A stretch of DNA of 64,000 bases from Brachypodium distachyon (GCF_000005505.3 NC_016131.3:24543001-24607000), one strand, 5' to 3'. Numbered from the stretch's first letter, positions 1 to 14,000 are shown. Notes: generated by a model not told the origin, from the sequence alone. Numbers and translations: made by a program.

Positions 1-1841
1 CTGCGTGCACACCGTGCAAGCCAGAAAGTGCTCGCGCACGAAAACAGACCACACAGAATGGTGTGCTCCGCCGCGCCGCAAGCATCTTACGTGTCGTGTC
101 GGTGTATTGTATGTGTTCATAATGATTTTTCTTTTGTGATCATTCAAATTGAAAACTTTTGTCAATCAAACAATGGGAACTATACAACTAAAGAAAGTTG
201 GGTAGCTCCTGTCTTCTGAATTGGTATTACTTGTCGAGTACTACTTTCTCTAGATCATGTATATCCATACGGCGCTGCAAAAGTAAAGAAGTTATATGTC
301 CCCACATTTTCTTTTGAAAGGATATCATCTCTTCGCTTGCTGGATCAAGAAGGAGGACACGACGTGAAGCTAGCTGAACGTGTGGATACCAAGAAGGTGC
401 CGTCGTTTTGGCACTGAGATTGATCTCATCGAAAGTTCCACTGCGCTAACAACGATCCCGTGATCGTAACGCTTTGTCGTCTACGAGGGTATGATGATCA
501 TAATTTCTCTCGTTACTTACACCTAATAGATATGATTTTGGGTTTTTTCCGCACTTCTCGTAGGAAATTTTTTATTTTTCATGCAACGAACCCATATCTA
601 CATGGAACTAATCATCACTATAAAGCTACATGTTGAACCGTACAAATAGCATAGCAATTCTGTAGGTTAAATGAATAATCACCAACTGCTCTGATCTTAC
701 TGAAAAGAAAAGTAGACGGCCATACTTTTTATTATTGACAAACATGTAACTAAGAAGAAGATGCAATGATATTTTGGGAGGATTTTTACGGTACCCCGGT
801 ACTCCATAGGTAGGGAGGGAGTATCGACCAAATCTAACCGTCCATTTAAAAGGGTATTTCGACTTTTTTTGTCGTATAGTTAATTTCTATTTGGATTATA
901 TCTATTGTCCTCCTAATTTTTCGATCAAGTTCGTGTTCCTCTCCTGATTCTCCGATCAAATACACGATGCCGTGCGCCTTCGTGCAAAAACCGTGCCGCC
1001 TTCTGCTGCCTGCGTATGGCAGGTTCGGGCTCGGCGGCGGTAGCTTCCCGTCCATGGCGCCTCACATATCTCACGGAGCCCTAGATCGAAGTGCTGGCTG
1101 CTAATTTTTCCCTATGGATGGATGGATGCGAGTCGAGGGCGGCTGGCGACGAGTCGGGAAGGGGTGGGGAATAAATGAGGAGCGGACAGGCAGAGAGGTG
1201 AGCGACAGCGGGGCCCGCTGGCGTCGGGGATGGAGTTGATCAACTCCATGTCTGCATGCTCGTGGTGCCCAAATCGTCCCCAAATCTGAGACTCTGCTGC
1301 AGCCCTGCGTGCTCGTCAGCCTGGGCACTTCTAGTTCTTCGACAATAATTACTCATAGCAATTACGTGCGTGTTCATAACATAGGGGAGCCCAACGTGCT
1401 CTTGGAGATTAATTAGGTTTACCACGGAACGGATTATATTCTGTGTTCATATTAAACCGAGCAAGATTTCTTGATTATTTTCTTTGAACAACAGTATTTC
1501 CTCTAGTTTATTTCAGAATTATTTTTTATTTTTTGACCACACAATAAATTAATAGATTACGGTTTTACCCCTAACATCAAGTTACTCATTGGTTTTTGGA
1601 GACAGTACTCCCTATGATCTGTAGGGGAGTACCACGTAATACTAACCGTTAGATTAGAGAAAATAGACGGTCATGCTAATCCCGGGATAACATAAAACAG
1701 CTCTACTATTTTGGAAGCCCATTGACGTGACATGAGAGCTGCGTAGATGAGGAGACAAGTCGAAATTCATGTCTTTCTACACAAGCTGGCCAAACTTTTT
1801 CTTTGCTCCACCTTTCCACTTACCCCCCATATCCCGGTAGA
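1..1841. other. AT-rich intergenic sequence with two small GTACTCC hairpins
   Basis: I see no gene here; the open frames are short and lack recognisable domains. Two short hairpins stand out. At 799-823 GTACTCC is followed by GGGAGTA, and at 1605-1632 GTACTCCC is followed by GGGGAGTAC. Each is followed downstream by a similar CTAACCGT motif, so they may be the ends or remains of one MITE family. No target-site duplication could be assigned. Confidence 0.5.
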
Positions 1842-1998
1842 CAGCGGCGGAGCCAGAAATCCATCAAACTCCAGGCCATCACGAAAATTACCAACCTAAG
1901 ACCCAGGCCAAATCTTCAAATCACTAGAATTAACAAAGAAAAAACATTCAACGCCTCAGGCCGCAGCCTGGACTGCCTGAGGCCTGTCTCCGCCTCTG
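1842..1998. mobile_element. hAT-type MITE (157 bp)
   Basis: The left end reads CAGCGGCGGAGCCAG and the right end, read inward on the other strand, starts CAGAGGCGGAGACAGG. Grass hAT elements commonly begin CAGTGGCGGAGCCAG, so the termini fit. Both sides are flanked by the same 8-bp direct repeat CCGGTAGA (1834-1841 and 1999-2006), the TSD length expected for hAT transposons. At 157 bp there is no room for a transposase, so it is non-autonomous. Confidence 0.85.
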
Positions 1999-2382
1999 CC
2001 GGTAGATCAAAAGATACATGGTGGTAGCATTTTAGGTATGGGGCTAAGAACTCGCGGTCATATTACAAACGGGAAAACTATGAACAAAAGAGAAAGATAC
2101 CAGTCTGATCGACGATCATCAAAAGACATCAACTGAGATCGGGATTAAACTCTGATGGTGAATAGTGTTCAACTTTGTGAAAGATTTATGCAATACATTC
2201 AGGGAAGACACAAAATCTAATGCTGAAAAAATAATTTTCAGTACTTCTTGTGTGCAGTACATATACTGAAAACTAACTATCATGGCTTTGTACCTGACCA
2301 CAAACATCAAAAGAGACCCCAACAGGAGATGAGATGGCTTTAGGGGGGCAACAATATATCATCACTCCCGTTGCTTCATACT

Positions 2383-2682
2383 CTAGCTGTTAGTTTCAAG
2401 GTAGTTCAGCACAGAAAGGCCTAAAAAACAACTGAAAACAGCAAACGACGAACTGAAACAAGCACAAAAACAGCAAACCACCGGCCACGGCGCCAACAAC
2501 TGGCGAAACTGACGAAGCAGAGATGGCCGCACTCCGCGCACAAACCGCAGCCGCACGAGAACGCACGTTACCACTGACTAGCACCCACCTGCAACCACGA
2601 AAATCAAAGACCAAACGGAACCAAACAGGCCAAACGAGCCAGCCACAACTCACGCACAGATCGTTTTGCACCATGCCGAGAG
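2383..2682 (-). repeat. A/C-biased tract, first half of an interrupted repeat
   Basis: The plus strand is strongly depleted in T, so the minus strand is G/T-rich and full of open but unrecognisable frames. The tract resumes after solo LTR copy A at 5395. The join 'gagag' and 'gaaag' at the two sides is the likely duplicated target. The 3' regions of plant LINEs can be G/T-rich on the coding strand, so a minus-strand retroelement is possible. No reverse transcriptase or other domain was found, and the class is left open. Confidence 0.35.
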
Positions 2683-5394
2683 CGTAACATCCTAAAATTT
2701 CAAATTCTTACATATGCATTGCATCCATGAGCATCATGCCACAATTGCATATTTGAATTCAAATTTGAATCTTAAAAGGCTTTAAATTTTTTTTATTTCA
2801 ATTTAAACCCTAGGGTTTTCACCCATTTGAGCTTTGGATCTCCAAACCAATAGGGTTTACCTATAAAAGGAGTTCATTGCATAAATGAGCTATCCCATAA
2901 TTTTTGGATAATTATTTGGAGTTCAAAAAGTATTTTATTTAAATAGTTATATAGCCCTAAAGGCATTTATAGGGCAAATGTATTTTTATATATTTTATTT
3001 TGAGGGGAAATTACTCCCAAAAGTTGAATCATGATAAAACATGATTTTAATAATTTTCTGGAATTTAGTGCCCCCTAGCCGCCGGACGCCACCCACCCGA
3101 CCTTGCCGGAGCTCCGCCGCCCGCTGCCGTCTTCGCGCCGTCCTAGACGTCCGCTCCGCCGTCCCAGAGCTTCGCCGACCCCGTCCTCAACTCCGCCTCG
3201 TCGCGCCGCGCCTCCCGCGCGCTTCCCCGAGCCGCCCGCTCGCCGGAATCGCCCGCCGCCGCTCGCCCGAGCTCCTCGCCGGAACCCTAGCCGCCGGAGG
3301 TGGGCCCGGTTCAATCTCGTCCATCCATTCTGGTTCTACGGTCAAGATTAGATCAGATCAATTCACTTCAACGAACCGGTATGCACCAATGAGAAGCCGC
3401 CACGTGTCACTGCTTAAATAAAAACGAGAATAAAATTTTAATCCCGGGTTAGATTAAATGGCATTTTTGCAGACAAGCTCCTGCAACTTCTAAAGCCATT
3501 AAGTTTTAAACCCTTTGGCCAAATTTGACAAACTTTACCTTTTTGGAAAGCTCTCAACCTGTAGAATCTTTTGGCACTGTTTAAATTTAAATTTGAATTT
3601 TTGAATCACAGTCAATTTACAGAATAGAGTTTAATTCCATTTAATTCATAACTAATTATTTAGAAATCCTTTTTAAATGAAACCAGTGCCCAAAATTTTG
3701 TTTTATTATCCTCTGTCCTAATAAATAAATATTTTGAATTAAATTGTTTTGCAGATGCAAATAAAACCTTATTTTAGGGTTTAAACCCTAACTTTTGCTT
3801 TTTGTTTAAAAAACCCTATGCATGTGTTTGTAATTACCAATGCTTAGGATCAATTGATCACCCAAACAAAATCAACCCAAATCATGACACATGTTTTGCA
3901 TTGCATCATGGCATACTCTTTTTCATTTGATTGTATTGTATGTTTATGTATGTATTATTTGTATTGTTTAGTTTTCTCGGAGAGCGAACTGTGTGATTGT
4001 GAAGAGTGCTTTTATACCAACTGCTATCAAGGCAAGTTCACTTTGACCATCATCCTATTATTTTATTATGCACTAGATTTTATTAGTTGCATTGTTAGGA
4101 TTATTATTGTATCTATGCTAGCTATGATTCTCCTAGTAGTATATGATACCTTTGCCAGGTCTTCACCACCAATTGCCATCGTGGTAGTAAAATGTTATGC
4201 TATGATAATATACGAGGGTGGTATTAATACAATGTGATACTATTGAATTACAATATGGTTTTCCTAGTGTATGTCAAAACAAGTAATTCAATGAACCGTC
4301 CTGGGTGGGCTGCTTTGAGAAAGTGGAGATGTATGCGACGTCAGGTCCATTTCTATGGGTCCATTTCTATGAGTCGTCTCGCCATTTCTATGGGAGCGCC
4401 TGCGTTGCAACTGAGGAATGCCACCCGGGGTAACCAGAGACTAGACTAGTTTCCTGTTTAGTAGCTTCCAGTACAACCACATGGTAATATGGGCTCTGCC
4501 AGGATGGATGTAATAAATATGAACCAGGATCCGAGGTGACATCGGTATGTAGCAGTGTAGGTTGGAACGCGTCCCTCAGGTGGTTTGGGGGAATATGTTC
4601 TGAAAATTCCTGTAATCGATGCCGTTGCTACTCTACCCTGAGGACAGCAAGGAATTAACACGTCGATTTCTTGTGGGGAATGTGTACAACTTCTGAAGAG
4701 TGTCAAACTAAATACTTAACCGTGTACCCGGTTACAAACAATTATAAGCAACTAGATATTGGGGTTGTAAGGAAGGTCTCGCTCATTCCAATTTCTTAAT
4801 AAAATGAATGGATTGAACTGGGTAGGAGCATTGATGTTTCTACTCAATGTGCCTGGGTTAATAGGAGCATGTGTGTTTCTACCCCCGTCCAATAAAATTT
4901 AAAACTACTTGATTAAAAATGATAGGATTGAATTATGATGCTTTTATACAAACAGCCAAACTCCACGTAGCGAAATTATGCATGTGCTTGGTAGGTCCTT
5001 TATAACTCTGGTGAACTTGCCAATACATTTAAATGTATTGACCATGTAGTGGCTGCAATTAACAATGCAAGTGGATCCGACGATGAGTGAGATTCGTCGT
5101 TATGTTATGGGTCATGTGTTTACGTTCCAACATGCTCTCACCTTGGAGTAGTTGAGGCCTTTTAGTTATACCATTTTCCGCTGCAGTTTTGAAAATAATG
5201 TTTTATGATGTTGATACAATATTTATTTATGCTGGCCAAGAGGTCATGCGAGGTTGTAAGTACTATTTAAATTCTAAAAGATGCGATGTAATAAATTACT
5301 TTGACTTTTGTTTCTGTATATTTCATCATGAACTGTGTGTACCAGTGAGTTGATCCAGGGAATAGCACATTAAACATAAGGGACGGTGGCTTCA
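2683..5394 (+). mobile_element. Solo LTR, TGTAACATCCC family, copy A (internally deleted)
   Basis: It begins CGTAACATCC (T to C at the first base) and ends GGCTTCA, and it aligns by eye along its length with copy B at 11022-14262. The flanks GAGAG (2678-2682) and GAAAG (5395-5399) match at four of five bases, consistent with an aged 5-bp TSD. It is about 530 bp shorter than copy B. The missing part lies near 3070 and includes the TATA-containing promoter segment seen in copy B. Long AT-rich arms flank a GC-rich centre at 3070-3320. The open frames inside show no domain. Confidence 0.75.
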
Positions 5395-6102
5395 GAAAGC
5401 CGACGACAGAATCCAGGACACGCCCAGCCGGCAAATCCGAATGAGCAGCACCTCGCAAAGGACCGCGACGCACAACAGTGCTCGAAGAAGCAGCACAATC
5501 CATGACCATCAAGACGCGTCCAAAGAACACATCACGCACTTACGTAGCAGCAGAAGAAGTATCGAACCGAATGAAACAAAAATCGCAGCGCACCACACAA
5601 GAAAGCACAGACCGGCCCAACAGCAGAAAAGAAACCAAGGCAGAAGCACGGACCTCACGAAGCGGCGGGAGAACAGACAACAGTCAACAGCTAAAGAGTC
5701 ACGGATAGACGAAGGCGACCACAACGGACGGACAGCTCCGACCAACACAACCTGAAATCGAAGCAGTCAGATCAGAACCACGCGGGTGCCGCCGGCCCGC
5801 AAACCCCGCCGCCCACCCACCGGCCCAGCGAAGGAGCACACCCGGACACCAAGAGGCGAAAAGGGAAACCCTGCGTTGCACACCAGCAAGGAAGAGAACA
5901 GCGGAAGCACCAGCGCACAGCAAGATGGCCGAAAGAACAGGGCCAGCAGCCGGCGGCGCGGCGATCGCAAGCAGCGAGTCAGCGAAGAATCAACAGAGGA
6001 CGCCCCTTGCCCCCCGAACGACCCATATGCGCAACGAGCAGGCGATGCGGGCACAGCACGAACCGTCTTATGCCAGCAGCCACATAGCCAAACCTCGTGG
6101 CG
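5395..6102 (-). repeat. A/C-biased tract, second half
   Basis: This is the continuation of the tract at 2383-2682 with the same strand asymmetry. T is rare on the plus strand, and several long overlapping frames arise from that composition. I recognise no protein family. It ends where the Mutator-like region begins, just before a 15-bp sequence that recurs inverted at 20807-20821. Confidence 0.35.
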
Positions 6103-7289
6103 ACGATAACGCGATCTCGCCCCACCGTCCTAACCGTCCCTTGTGCCGCAGGTGATCGAACGGCCGGGGAAATCCGGGGCTTGGGCTAGGCAGTAGCTTT
6201 GCTACTTTGATGTGACAATTTTTCTAGCCCTGTCGGCAAGTGTCATTGGACCCCACTTGTGTATTGTCTTGTCAACCGGCCCACCCGTCCGGTTATGCGT
6301 TCGGGAAAATGATATTTGTCTCTCTCTCCTCTCGTCATCCCCACTCTTCCCTAGTCATCCTCACTGTGCTTCTTCTTCTCCGGCCTCGTTCTGTTCCTCG
6401 ACGTCTGCTCCGAATCCTACACCTCCAAGCTTCGTTCTGTCCTGCCGTCTAGTTCCACGCGCAAATGTGTACCTCTCAGTCATCTTAGTACACGACAAGT
6501 CCACAAGATGAGTGAATCGAAGGTACCAACTATTATTAGTTTTTTCCTGTTCTTCCTTCTGCTCAAGTTTAAGTTTAAGTTCACTCATCTTCTGCCTTTA
6601 TTACTTTTCATTGGTTTTTTCTTGTCTTCAAGTTTACCGTCATCCTTTTAACTTCACTATGAACTTCATAACGTTCACACTATGTACCTCCTGTCACGCT
6701 CTTCCTTCATGATGTATTTAATAAGTTTCGGTTCCCATACTTGAGGTACATTGCAATGCAATCTTTTATTCATGTCTTTCCCCTTCTATCCTGTACTACC
6801 ATCTATCGTGTACCTCATGTACCTAAGCTTCCTTGCCTTCATTATACTACCATACTATGTTCACTTATTGATATACTTCTACCTTGCCTTCATGATGTAC
6901 TCAATTAATAGTTCACTGAGTGTACGATTTCAACCTCATCATGCAATGCAACATCATGTACATTGAATTTGTGTGTACTTACGTTCATATATTTACAGTT
7001 CAGAAAGTTGTCTTGGAACAATCGTTCCGAAATTCTTTCCCCTTTTACCTGGTACATTATGTACATTGAATTTGTCCGTACTCTCACCTTCATACATATC
7101 ATGTAATCAATAACTGTCATGCCTTACCTCCTTGATCTCGTACATTTGCATGTACATTAAATTTTAAATACTTATGTTCATGCACTGCAACGTCAAAACC
7201 ACCAATGTACCTGCTTTAATACTTTCCTTAAATGCTTCAACCTTCATACAGAACTAGGCCCTCTCATTCTGACAACCTCCCTGTGGTTT

Positions 7290-7783
7290 CCAGGGCACCG
7301 ATGATGCCACCGAGTATGATAGCAATGAAGATACTCAAGCCTCTTCCAGCTCCAAGTCAGCAACCTCGAGGACATCAGCCAAGACTTTGTATTGGATTAT
7401 CAAGAAATTTAATGAAGTAAAGAGGGAGTGTGCACGAGAGATAAGGTTTGGTGGAACACTGGATGTGCCGCTGTGGAACTCGATTAGCAGAATCTTCAGC
7501 ACTTGGTTACTGAAGAATGTTGATTTCACAAATTGCGCAATAGTTGTTGATGCGATACGTGCTCTTCCATTTGGACCAATCGATGTGAACCGGGCATTTG
7601 GTATACCATGCAGAACCTGTGATGACCACAGAAATCATTCATTCACGATCATTGCCATCGCCTTCTTATTCCTCCAGTTCTCCCATTCTTACATTATTTC
7701 CCTAACCAGATACACTATCTAGATAATCTATTGCTTGGGTCACTTCAACCACCGAAGAATGTATTTCCTCGTTGCAAGGCTGT
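7290..7783 (+). pseudogene. Plant-mobile-domain-like gene fragment (plus-strand copy)
   Basis: An exon opens after a TTTCCAG acceptor near 7293 with an acidic, serine-rich leader, then reads through KKFNEVKRECAREIRFGG, WLLKNVD and GIPCR. This resembles the N-terminal plant-mobile-domain-like region found in grass MULE-associated proteins, often with Ulp1-type proteases. From about 7616 the frame becomes non-homologous. Homology returns at 7723-7780, where PPKNVFPRCKA matches APQNVFPRVKA of the minus-strand copy at 9663-10715. It is then cut off by the LTR fragment starting at 7781. It is a broken copy and is not expected to make the full protein. Confidence 0.5.
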
Positions 7784-9465
7784 GAGACCCCGAGACTGAA
7801 TTTATGCAATTTAGCCCCAAATGCTAACTCGCGCATAAATCAAGCCCCAGTGTCTTCCTACGATGAACACTTCACAACATACACGCAATGTGTTCACCGC
7901 AGGTTGGAACAACAATGATATCATTACATCACCGTAAGACACAAGAATTAAGTCAAGCTCATACATGGAGCAAAAATACCAAGTTATTACAACTCACGGA
8001 CACATGTCCACAATCATCATTACACCAGCAGAAGCAAATTAGGCCCGAGTACGGACAAGTTACAATCATTGCCTAAGAGGCTGAAACTGAAAGGAGAGCC
8101 CGCCACAAGTTCACAGAACCCTGCTCTGGAATCTTCTGGCTAAACGTCGAAGCTGTCGTCGTCGAACTCCACGAAGTAACCACTCACCTGCTCCTCCGGA
8201 AACTCTGGAGAAAACAACGTTGCAAAGAAACTGAGTACAAAGTACTCGGAAGACTTACGGAAGATCTAAATTAGATATGCAACAAGTCTCAAAGGACGGA
8301 TAAATATGGTGGGGGTTATGTAGCAGCAATTTATCTGGAGAGACACACTAATGACATCGTCTAATTAGAGGATGAGAAGCGTCTACCAAGTGAAGTGATC
8401 TTCTAATATGTAACACCAAACAAACACAACCTCTTATCACCCCTCAACCCCTTGTGAGGAAATGATCCAAAGGCACTCACACTTAAGCAGTTTAAAGCAC
8501 ATCCATGGTTAAGGCTAATTACTACTCAAGTTTAAGAGATTAAGTTAATTAATTGGTATGAGTTCTCTATGATCAAGTAATGACCAACCAAGTCGTCCAT
8601 AACCGTGGACACGGCTTTTCGAAAGATTTATCCCTGCAGGGTGTGCCAATTTATTCGTACACGTTTGTCCAACCCTTGACGCCACTAGCATGGAACACAT
8701 GCAAAAGCATGTGCCGGCAGGATTGAGCGACACGACGTTTCCAAGCCCCACAACTAATCCAGGGAACCACCCAACTGAGTCTAATCCGAAACGAGAGCCC
8801 GGCCGAAGCGTCGTACGGACTCAAGAGTTGCGGGAACAGCTGGTAGTGGTTCAGTGTCCGCAGAATAACCACTCCAGATGTGTGCCGCAGTCCTATATGT
8901 ATGCAAAGTACCAACAAGTCTCCAAACACAACACCAGTGTATATGCGATATGCCAAATGAACGCCCGAACTATGTGGTCCCTGGAAGAGCTATGAAACAA
9001 GTACTAAGCCGAGGGGGAACCCATATATTCTCCCACGAGCGGTTAGCGCGAAGTTTCTTGGGTCGGCGAAAACGAGAACTCAGTCCTTAGATCGGTGCCA
9101 ATGGAACAAAACACCAATGCGTTAGCACGGCCTCCCATCGTTGCCTTGTGCAGGTAATAACAGGTCACAGCTTAATAATTGCAAATACATACAGAAAGTA
9201 GCATGTGGATGTAGCAATTGTATAACCCCAAGTAAGGACACTAGACTAGCAATATAAGCAAACTTCTAATGACCAACTAGGGCAATAACAAACATGTGAC
9301 ATGGTGATAGGATAAGGAACAAGACAACAGGCATTTGAGTAGGGCTGACTAAAGCTATGCAATTCTAGAGGCATCGCGACAACAACCGAGAACGTAACTT
9401 AATGCAAGAATGAGAGAGAGGCATTGGGTTAATCAACATGTTCAAGGAATAGCTGCTTGCCTGGA
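7781..9465 (-). mobile_element. Truncated LTR of the minus-strand chromovirus family
   Basis: The segment begins TGTGAGACCCCGAG and follows, base for base with divergence, the sequence that starts at 48543 (TGTAAGACCCCGGG), up to about 9465. It lacks the copy's solo-LTR insertion at 49852-50888, which makes it the empty-site reference for that insertion. The other LTR end (GGGCTGTTACA) is missing, so this is a truncated piece. It interrupts the plus-strand plant-mobile-domain-like fragment. No open frame inside has a recognisable product. Confidence 0.7.
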
Positions 9466-9662
9466 TTCTCGGTCGCTGGGCACCGAGAGAGGGGATCCGA
9501 AGAATTGTGGGAACGCGGATCGTCTAGATTGCCTTCGACTCCTATACTTCTTCTTCTTAGCTCTTCTTGAACCGGTAGCTATGCCTTTCCCTTTGTCTTC
9601 AATTTTGACCTGATCGTTCCTCTGCAAGAAATATAACATATATTGTAACAAGTTCAAATTGT

Positions 9663-10715
9663 TTATAAAACTTCACGTGCCAAATAATGGAAACATGTCA
9701 TCACATGTACCTTGTAGTTACCATACCACTGGCTCACGTCAACATTATGCTCTTTCCTCTCCATACCGATAAGCATATCTAGTTTTGATTTGTCATAAGC
9801 CTTGACTCTTGGGAATACATTTTGCGGTGCTTTGTACGCACCAAAATCGATGCTGTCCAAATAAAATATATGTACCACAGGAAAATTGCATTATGTGTTG
9901 CACAAAAAACATATTTCGAAACGTACGTACAACTATGTAAAACAAAATAATTCCTGAGGAACAATGCATCATCCTCCCACTGTGCATGTTGAGTAACCAC
10001 CTCTCTTCGCTTCGTGAACCTTCCTTGCAGCAATACCAAGAATATCGAGTACACACCTTGCATAGTTCACTTCCTTAAGTTTCTGCACATTGCTGACGTA
10101 TGGAAGTAGATATATCGGTATTCTGGGATCACGATCTCTGAAGTCTAGCATGAATGCGAAGGATAAAATGACAACTCCAATTTGGAAAGCTTCTTGTTCC
10201 TGCTTCCTGCTGTGTACATCGATCCTCCTCTTGACCACTTCACAAACACCGGAGATTCTTAGTTCCTTCACTCCTACAGCCCTGCAGACTTCTTGAAGCA
10301 CCTCTTCAGGCACATCCTCGTCTTCTACAGAAATATGTACACCATCAGATTTCAGACCGATTATATCATGCACATGTGATGGGTACATGGGTGCTCTGGT
10401 ACAATCAGTGTACTCAAACTCCATAGGATCCTCATCCGCATCGGTCTGATTCAGGCAGAAAAGAGAGAATTGCCTGTTCCATTGCACTTTTTGCATATCT
10501 GCTAACCCATCGAATGTAATATCTTTCATCAACAATAGCTTCAAAGGATCAAATTTTGAGAACATCTCATGAAGAATCATTGGCTTCTGACAGCCAAAAA
10601 ATTTAGGGGTCCAAATCTTGTCAATAGGCAGCGGAACGCTACGTCCTCTTCCTCCGCGACCTCGGGCCACAGATCCCACACTTCTTCCACGTCGAACCGT
10701 GGAAGATGATGCCAT
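9663..10715 (-). CDS. Plant-mobile-domain-like protein of a MULE (minus-strand copy)
   Basis: The likely start is the ATG at 10715, giving a basic, Gly/Arg-rich N-terminus (residues 1-30). This is followed by a domain with ITFDGLADMQ, VCRAVGVKELRISG, EAFQIGVVILSFAFML and ILGIAARKVHEAKR. The motif VVHIFYLDSIDFG near 9870 continues the domain, so an intron must lie between about 9990 and 9890; I could not fix its exact sites. The terminal exon ends at a stop near 9663, but a Lys/Arg-rich reading frame (9480-9625) after a TTGCAG acceptor could be a further exon. The protein is typical of transposon-encoded plant-mobile-domain/Ulp1-type genes. Host function is not implied. Confidence 0.45.
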
Positions 10716-11021
10716 TGCTACAAAAATTTGTAAGAGCAAGTCAACAACACTAGAAAACAATCACATCATAGTAGAACATAAAATTTGTATATTTCTTTTC
10801 CATGATAGAACGAATGTTTCAAAATAGATGCATCTAATGAGAAATTGAGTTAGTAGCACAATAATAACGTACTTCAATATAGTACCTATGAGTACAGTCA
10901 GATTAATTAAACCTGATCATTACTATACTTGTCTACAAACATAAGTATGTATGGTACATTGCTTCTGAATTGTACCTTCATGCACACTCCCAAAACCAGA
11001 TCCTCTACCCGTGGGCCTTCC

Positions 11022-14000
11022 TGTAACATCCCAAAAATTTCAAACTTTTACATGTGCACTGCATCCATAAGCATCATGCCACAATTGCATAATGGAATTC
11101 AAATATGAATCTCAAAAGGCTTTTAAAAGTTTCTATTTCAATTTAAACCCTCGGGTTTCACTCATTTAAGCTTTGGATCTTCAAACCAATTGGATTTATT
11201 TATAAAAGGGTTTATTGCATAAATAAGCTATCCCATAATTTTTGGATAATTATTTGATGTTGAAAAACTATTTTTATTTAATAGTTATATAGCCCTAAGG
11301 GCCTTTATAGGGCAAATGTATTTTTAGATATTTTATTTTGAGGGGAAATGACTCCCAAAAGTTGAATCATGATAAAACATGATTTTAAAGAATTTCTGAA
11401 ATTTATTTGGGCCAATTTGGAGTTCAAAATCAAAAGATATCAAAGAAATGAGAAAAAGGAAAAAAAAAAGAAAAGGCTAAAAGAAAAAAAAAGGGAAAGA
11501 GAACCGGACCGACCCAACTGGGCCGGTCCAGTCTCGTGCGCGCCAGCCCGTTCGCCCGCAGGCCGGCCCACCCGTGCCTGAGCGCCATGGGACGCTGACC
11601 GGTGGGGCCCGCCTGTCAGGGGCGTCTTCCCCGCAGGGAAGGCCCACCCGTCACGGCGCGCCGCCCGCGCGCCGTCGCCGCCGCCATCCGTGCCGCCCCG
11701 TCAGCTCCGTGCTCCCCACGAGTTTCTGTCCGCGCCATTATATAGCCCCGAGCCCCTTCTCTCTTTTCCCCCTTTCCCCTCTGCCGATTTACCCCAGGCC
11801 ACCTCGATTGCTCGCCGGAGTTACCTCCAACCACCGCCATTTTCGCACCGTCGCCGCCGCCCCGATGTGGCCCTTGCGCTGCCGACCCCGCACCCTTCAG
11901 CCTCTCTCCCGTGCGCACACCGTGACACGAATGGTCTTCTTTTTGGAGCTCCGCAAACCCCAGTCGCCGTCCGCCCGAGCAAGTTGCCGCTGGCCGCCGC
12001 TTGTCCCCGTCCTTGGCACCGCCCCGAGCTCCCCCGACCCGAGCCGTTGCCACCGCGGGACGCGCCTCGTCGAACCGCCGCCTCCCTTGCTTCCTGAGTC
12101 GCTGAGGACTCGCGCTGTCGCCGCCCCGTCACTGCCGCCGCCGTGTCCTCCTCCAACTCCGGCAGCCCGCACCGCCGGTGAGCCTCCCCCTGCCTTCGAC
12201 CCTTGGATCTCGATCTAACGGCCCAAAAAGAAACCCTAGCTCGAACCGGTACGGGCCAACCACATCTAGACACGTGGCATTGCTTTATTAAAATAAAAAT
12301 CTAAATTTAATCCCTAGAATTTTAGAAATGGCACTTTTGCACAAAAGCCCCTGTAACTTCAAATGCTTATAACTTTTAAACCCTTTGGCCAAATTTGACA
12401 AACTTGACCTTTTTGGAAAGCTCTCAACCTGTAGAATCACATTCAATTTACAGAATAGGGTTTAATGCCATTTAATTCATAACTAATTATTTAGAAGTCC
12501 TTTTTAATCGAAACCAGTGCCCAAAAATTTGTTTTATTATCCTCTGTCCTTTGGGACAGAGAAATAAATATTTTGAATCAAATTATTTGGCTGATGCCAA
12601 CAAAACTATAAATTAGGGTTTTAATCAATTGTTTTGCCTTTTGTTTAAAACCTAATGCATTAATTTTAATTACCAATGCTTAGGAGCAGTTGATCACCCA
12701 AATAAAATAAACCAAATCATGTCACATGTTAAGCATCGCATCATAGCATATCATATTTTGTCGTGATGTGAATTGTGTGTTTATGTATGTGTATGTTTGT
12801 TTGTCTCGTATAGTTTTTTCGGAGAGCGAACTTTGCGAGTGTGGCAAGTGTTTGAACTCAAACTACTATGACAAAGGCAAGTTCACTTTGATCATTTCAC
12901 CTATTATTTTACTATGCATTAGATGTTCTATTAGTTGCATTGTTAGGAATATTATTGTACCTATGCTAGCTATGAACCTCCTAGTAGTATAGGATACCCC
13001 TGCCATGTCCTTACCACCAATCGCCAACGTAGGTAGTCAAATGCTATGCTAAGTTAGTATTCGAGGGTGGTATTATTACAATATGTTATCATTGTCATTG
13101 AGGAGTAATTTTGGATACTTGGCAAAACAACCCCAACGAATCATCCTGGGTGGACGGTTTTGAGACTTTGAGATGTTATGCGATGTCAGGTCCATTTTTA
13201 TGGGTCCCTCTGAGTCGAGTCTCCATGGATTCGGAGATGGATTGTCCATGGACGTCTCTTCCGTGGATTCGGGGAGCGCTTACGTCGCAAATGTGGAATG
13301 CCACCAGGGGTATCAGAGACTGGACTAGTTTTCCTATTTAGTAGCTTCCAGTACAGCCACATGGTAATATGGGCTCCGCCAAGATGGATGTAAGACACAT
13401 GATCCTAGATCCGAGGGATTGTGCAGATGTAGCAGTGTAGGTGGGAACGTAGGTCCCTCAGGTGGTCTGGGTGATTATGGTCTGAAAATTCCTGTAATCG
13501 ATGCCGTTGCTACTCTACCCTGAGGACATCAAGAGATTTACACGTCGATTTCTGTGGGGAATGTGTACAACCTCTCGAGAGTGTCAAATTAAGTACTTAG
13601 CCGTATCCCCAGTTACGGACAATTATGAGCAACTAGATATGGGGGCTGTAAGGAAGGTCTCACTCATTCAAATTTATTAAATAAAATGAATGGTTTGAAC
13701 AGGGTAGGGGCACTTGATGTTTCTACTCAATGTGCTCTAGGTTAATAGGAGCATGGGTGTTTCTATCCCGTGTCCAATAGTGATAAAACTATTTAATAAA
13801 ATGATAGGATAATACATTGATGCTTTTATGCAATTAGCCAAAGCCCACCTTGCCAAATACTGCATATACTTGACAGGATCTGTTATAACCCCTTTTGTGA
13901 ACTTGCCAATACATTCAATGTATTGACCCCCTAGTGGCTGCAACGTTTAAATGTTGCAGGTGAACCGGGTGAAGAGTGAGGTACGAATTGTTAGGGTTAC

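Noticed and set aside
11574..12218. 214-codon Pro/Arg-rich frame
   Set aside because: It lies within the GC-rich leader of solo LTR copy B, downstream of its TATA box. There is no domain, and copies A and C do not keep the frame.
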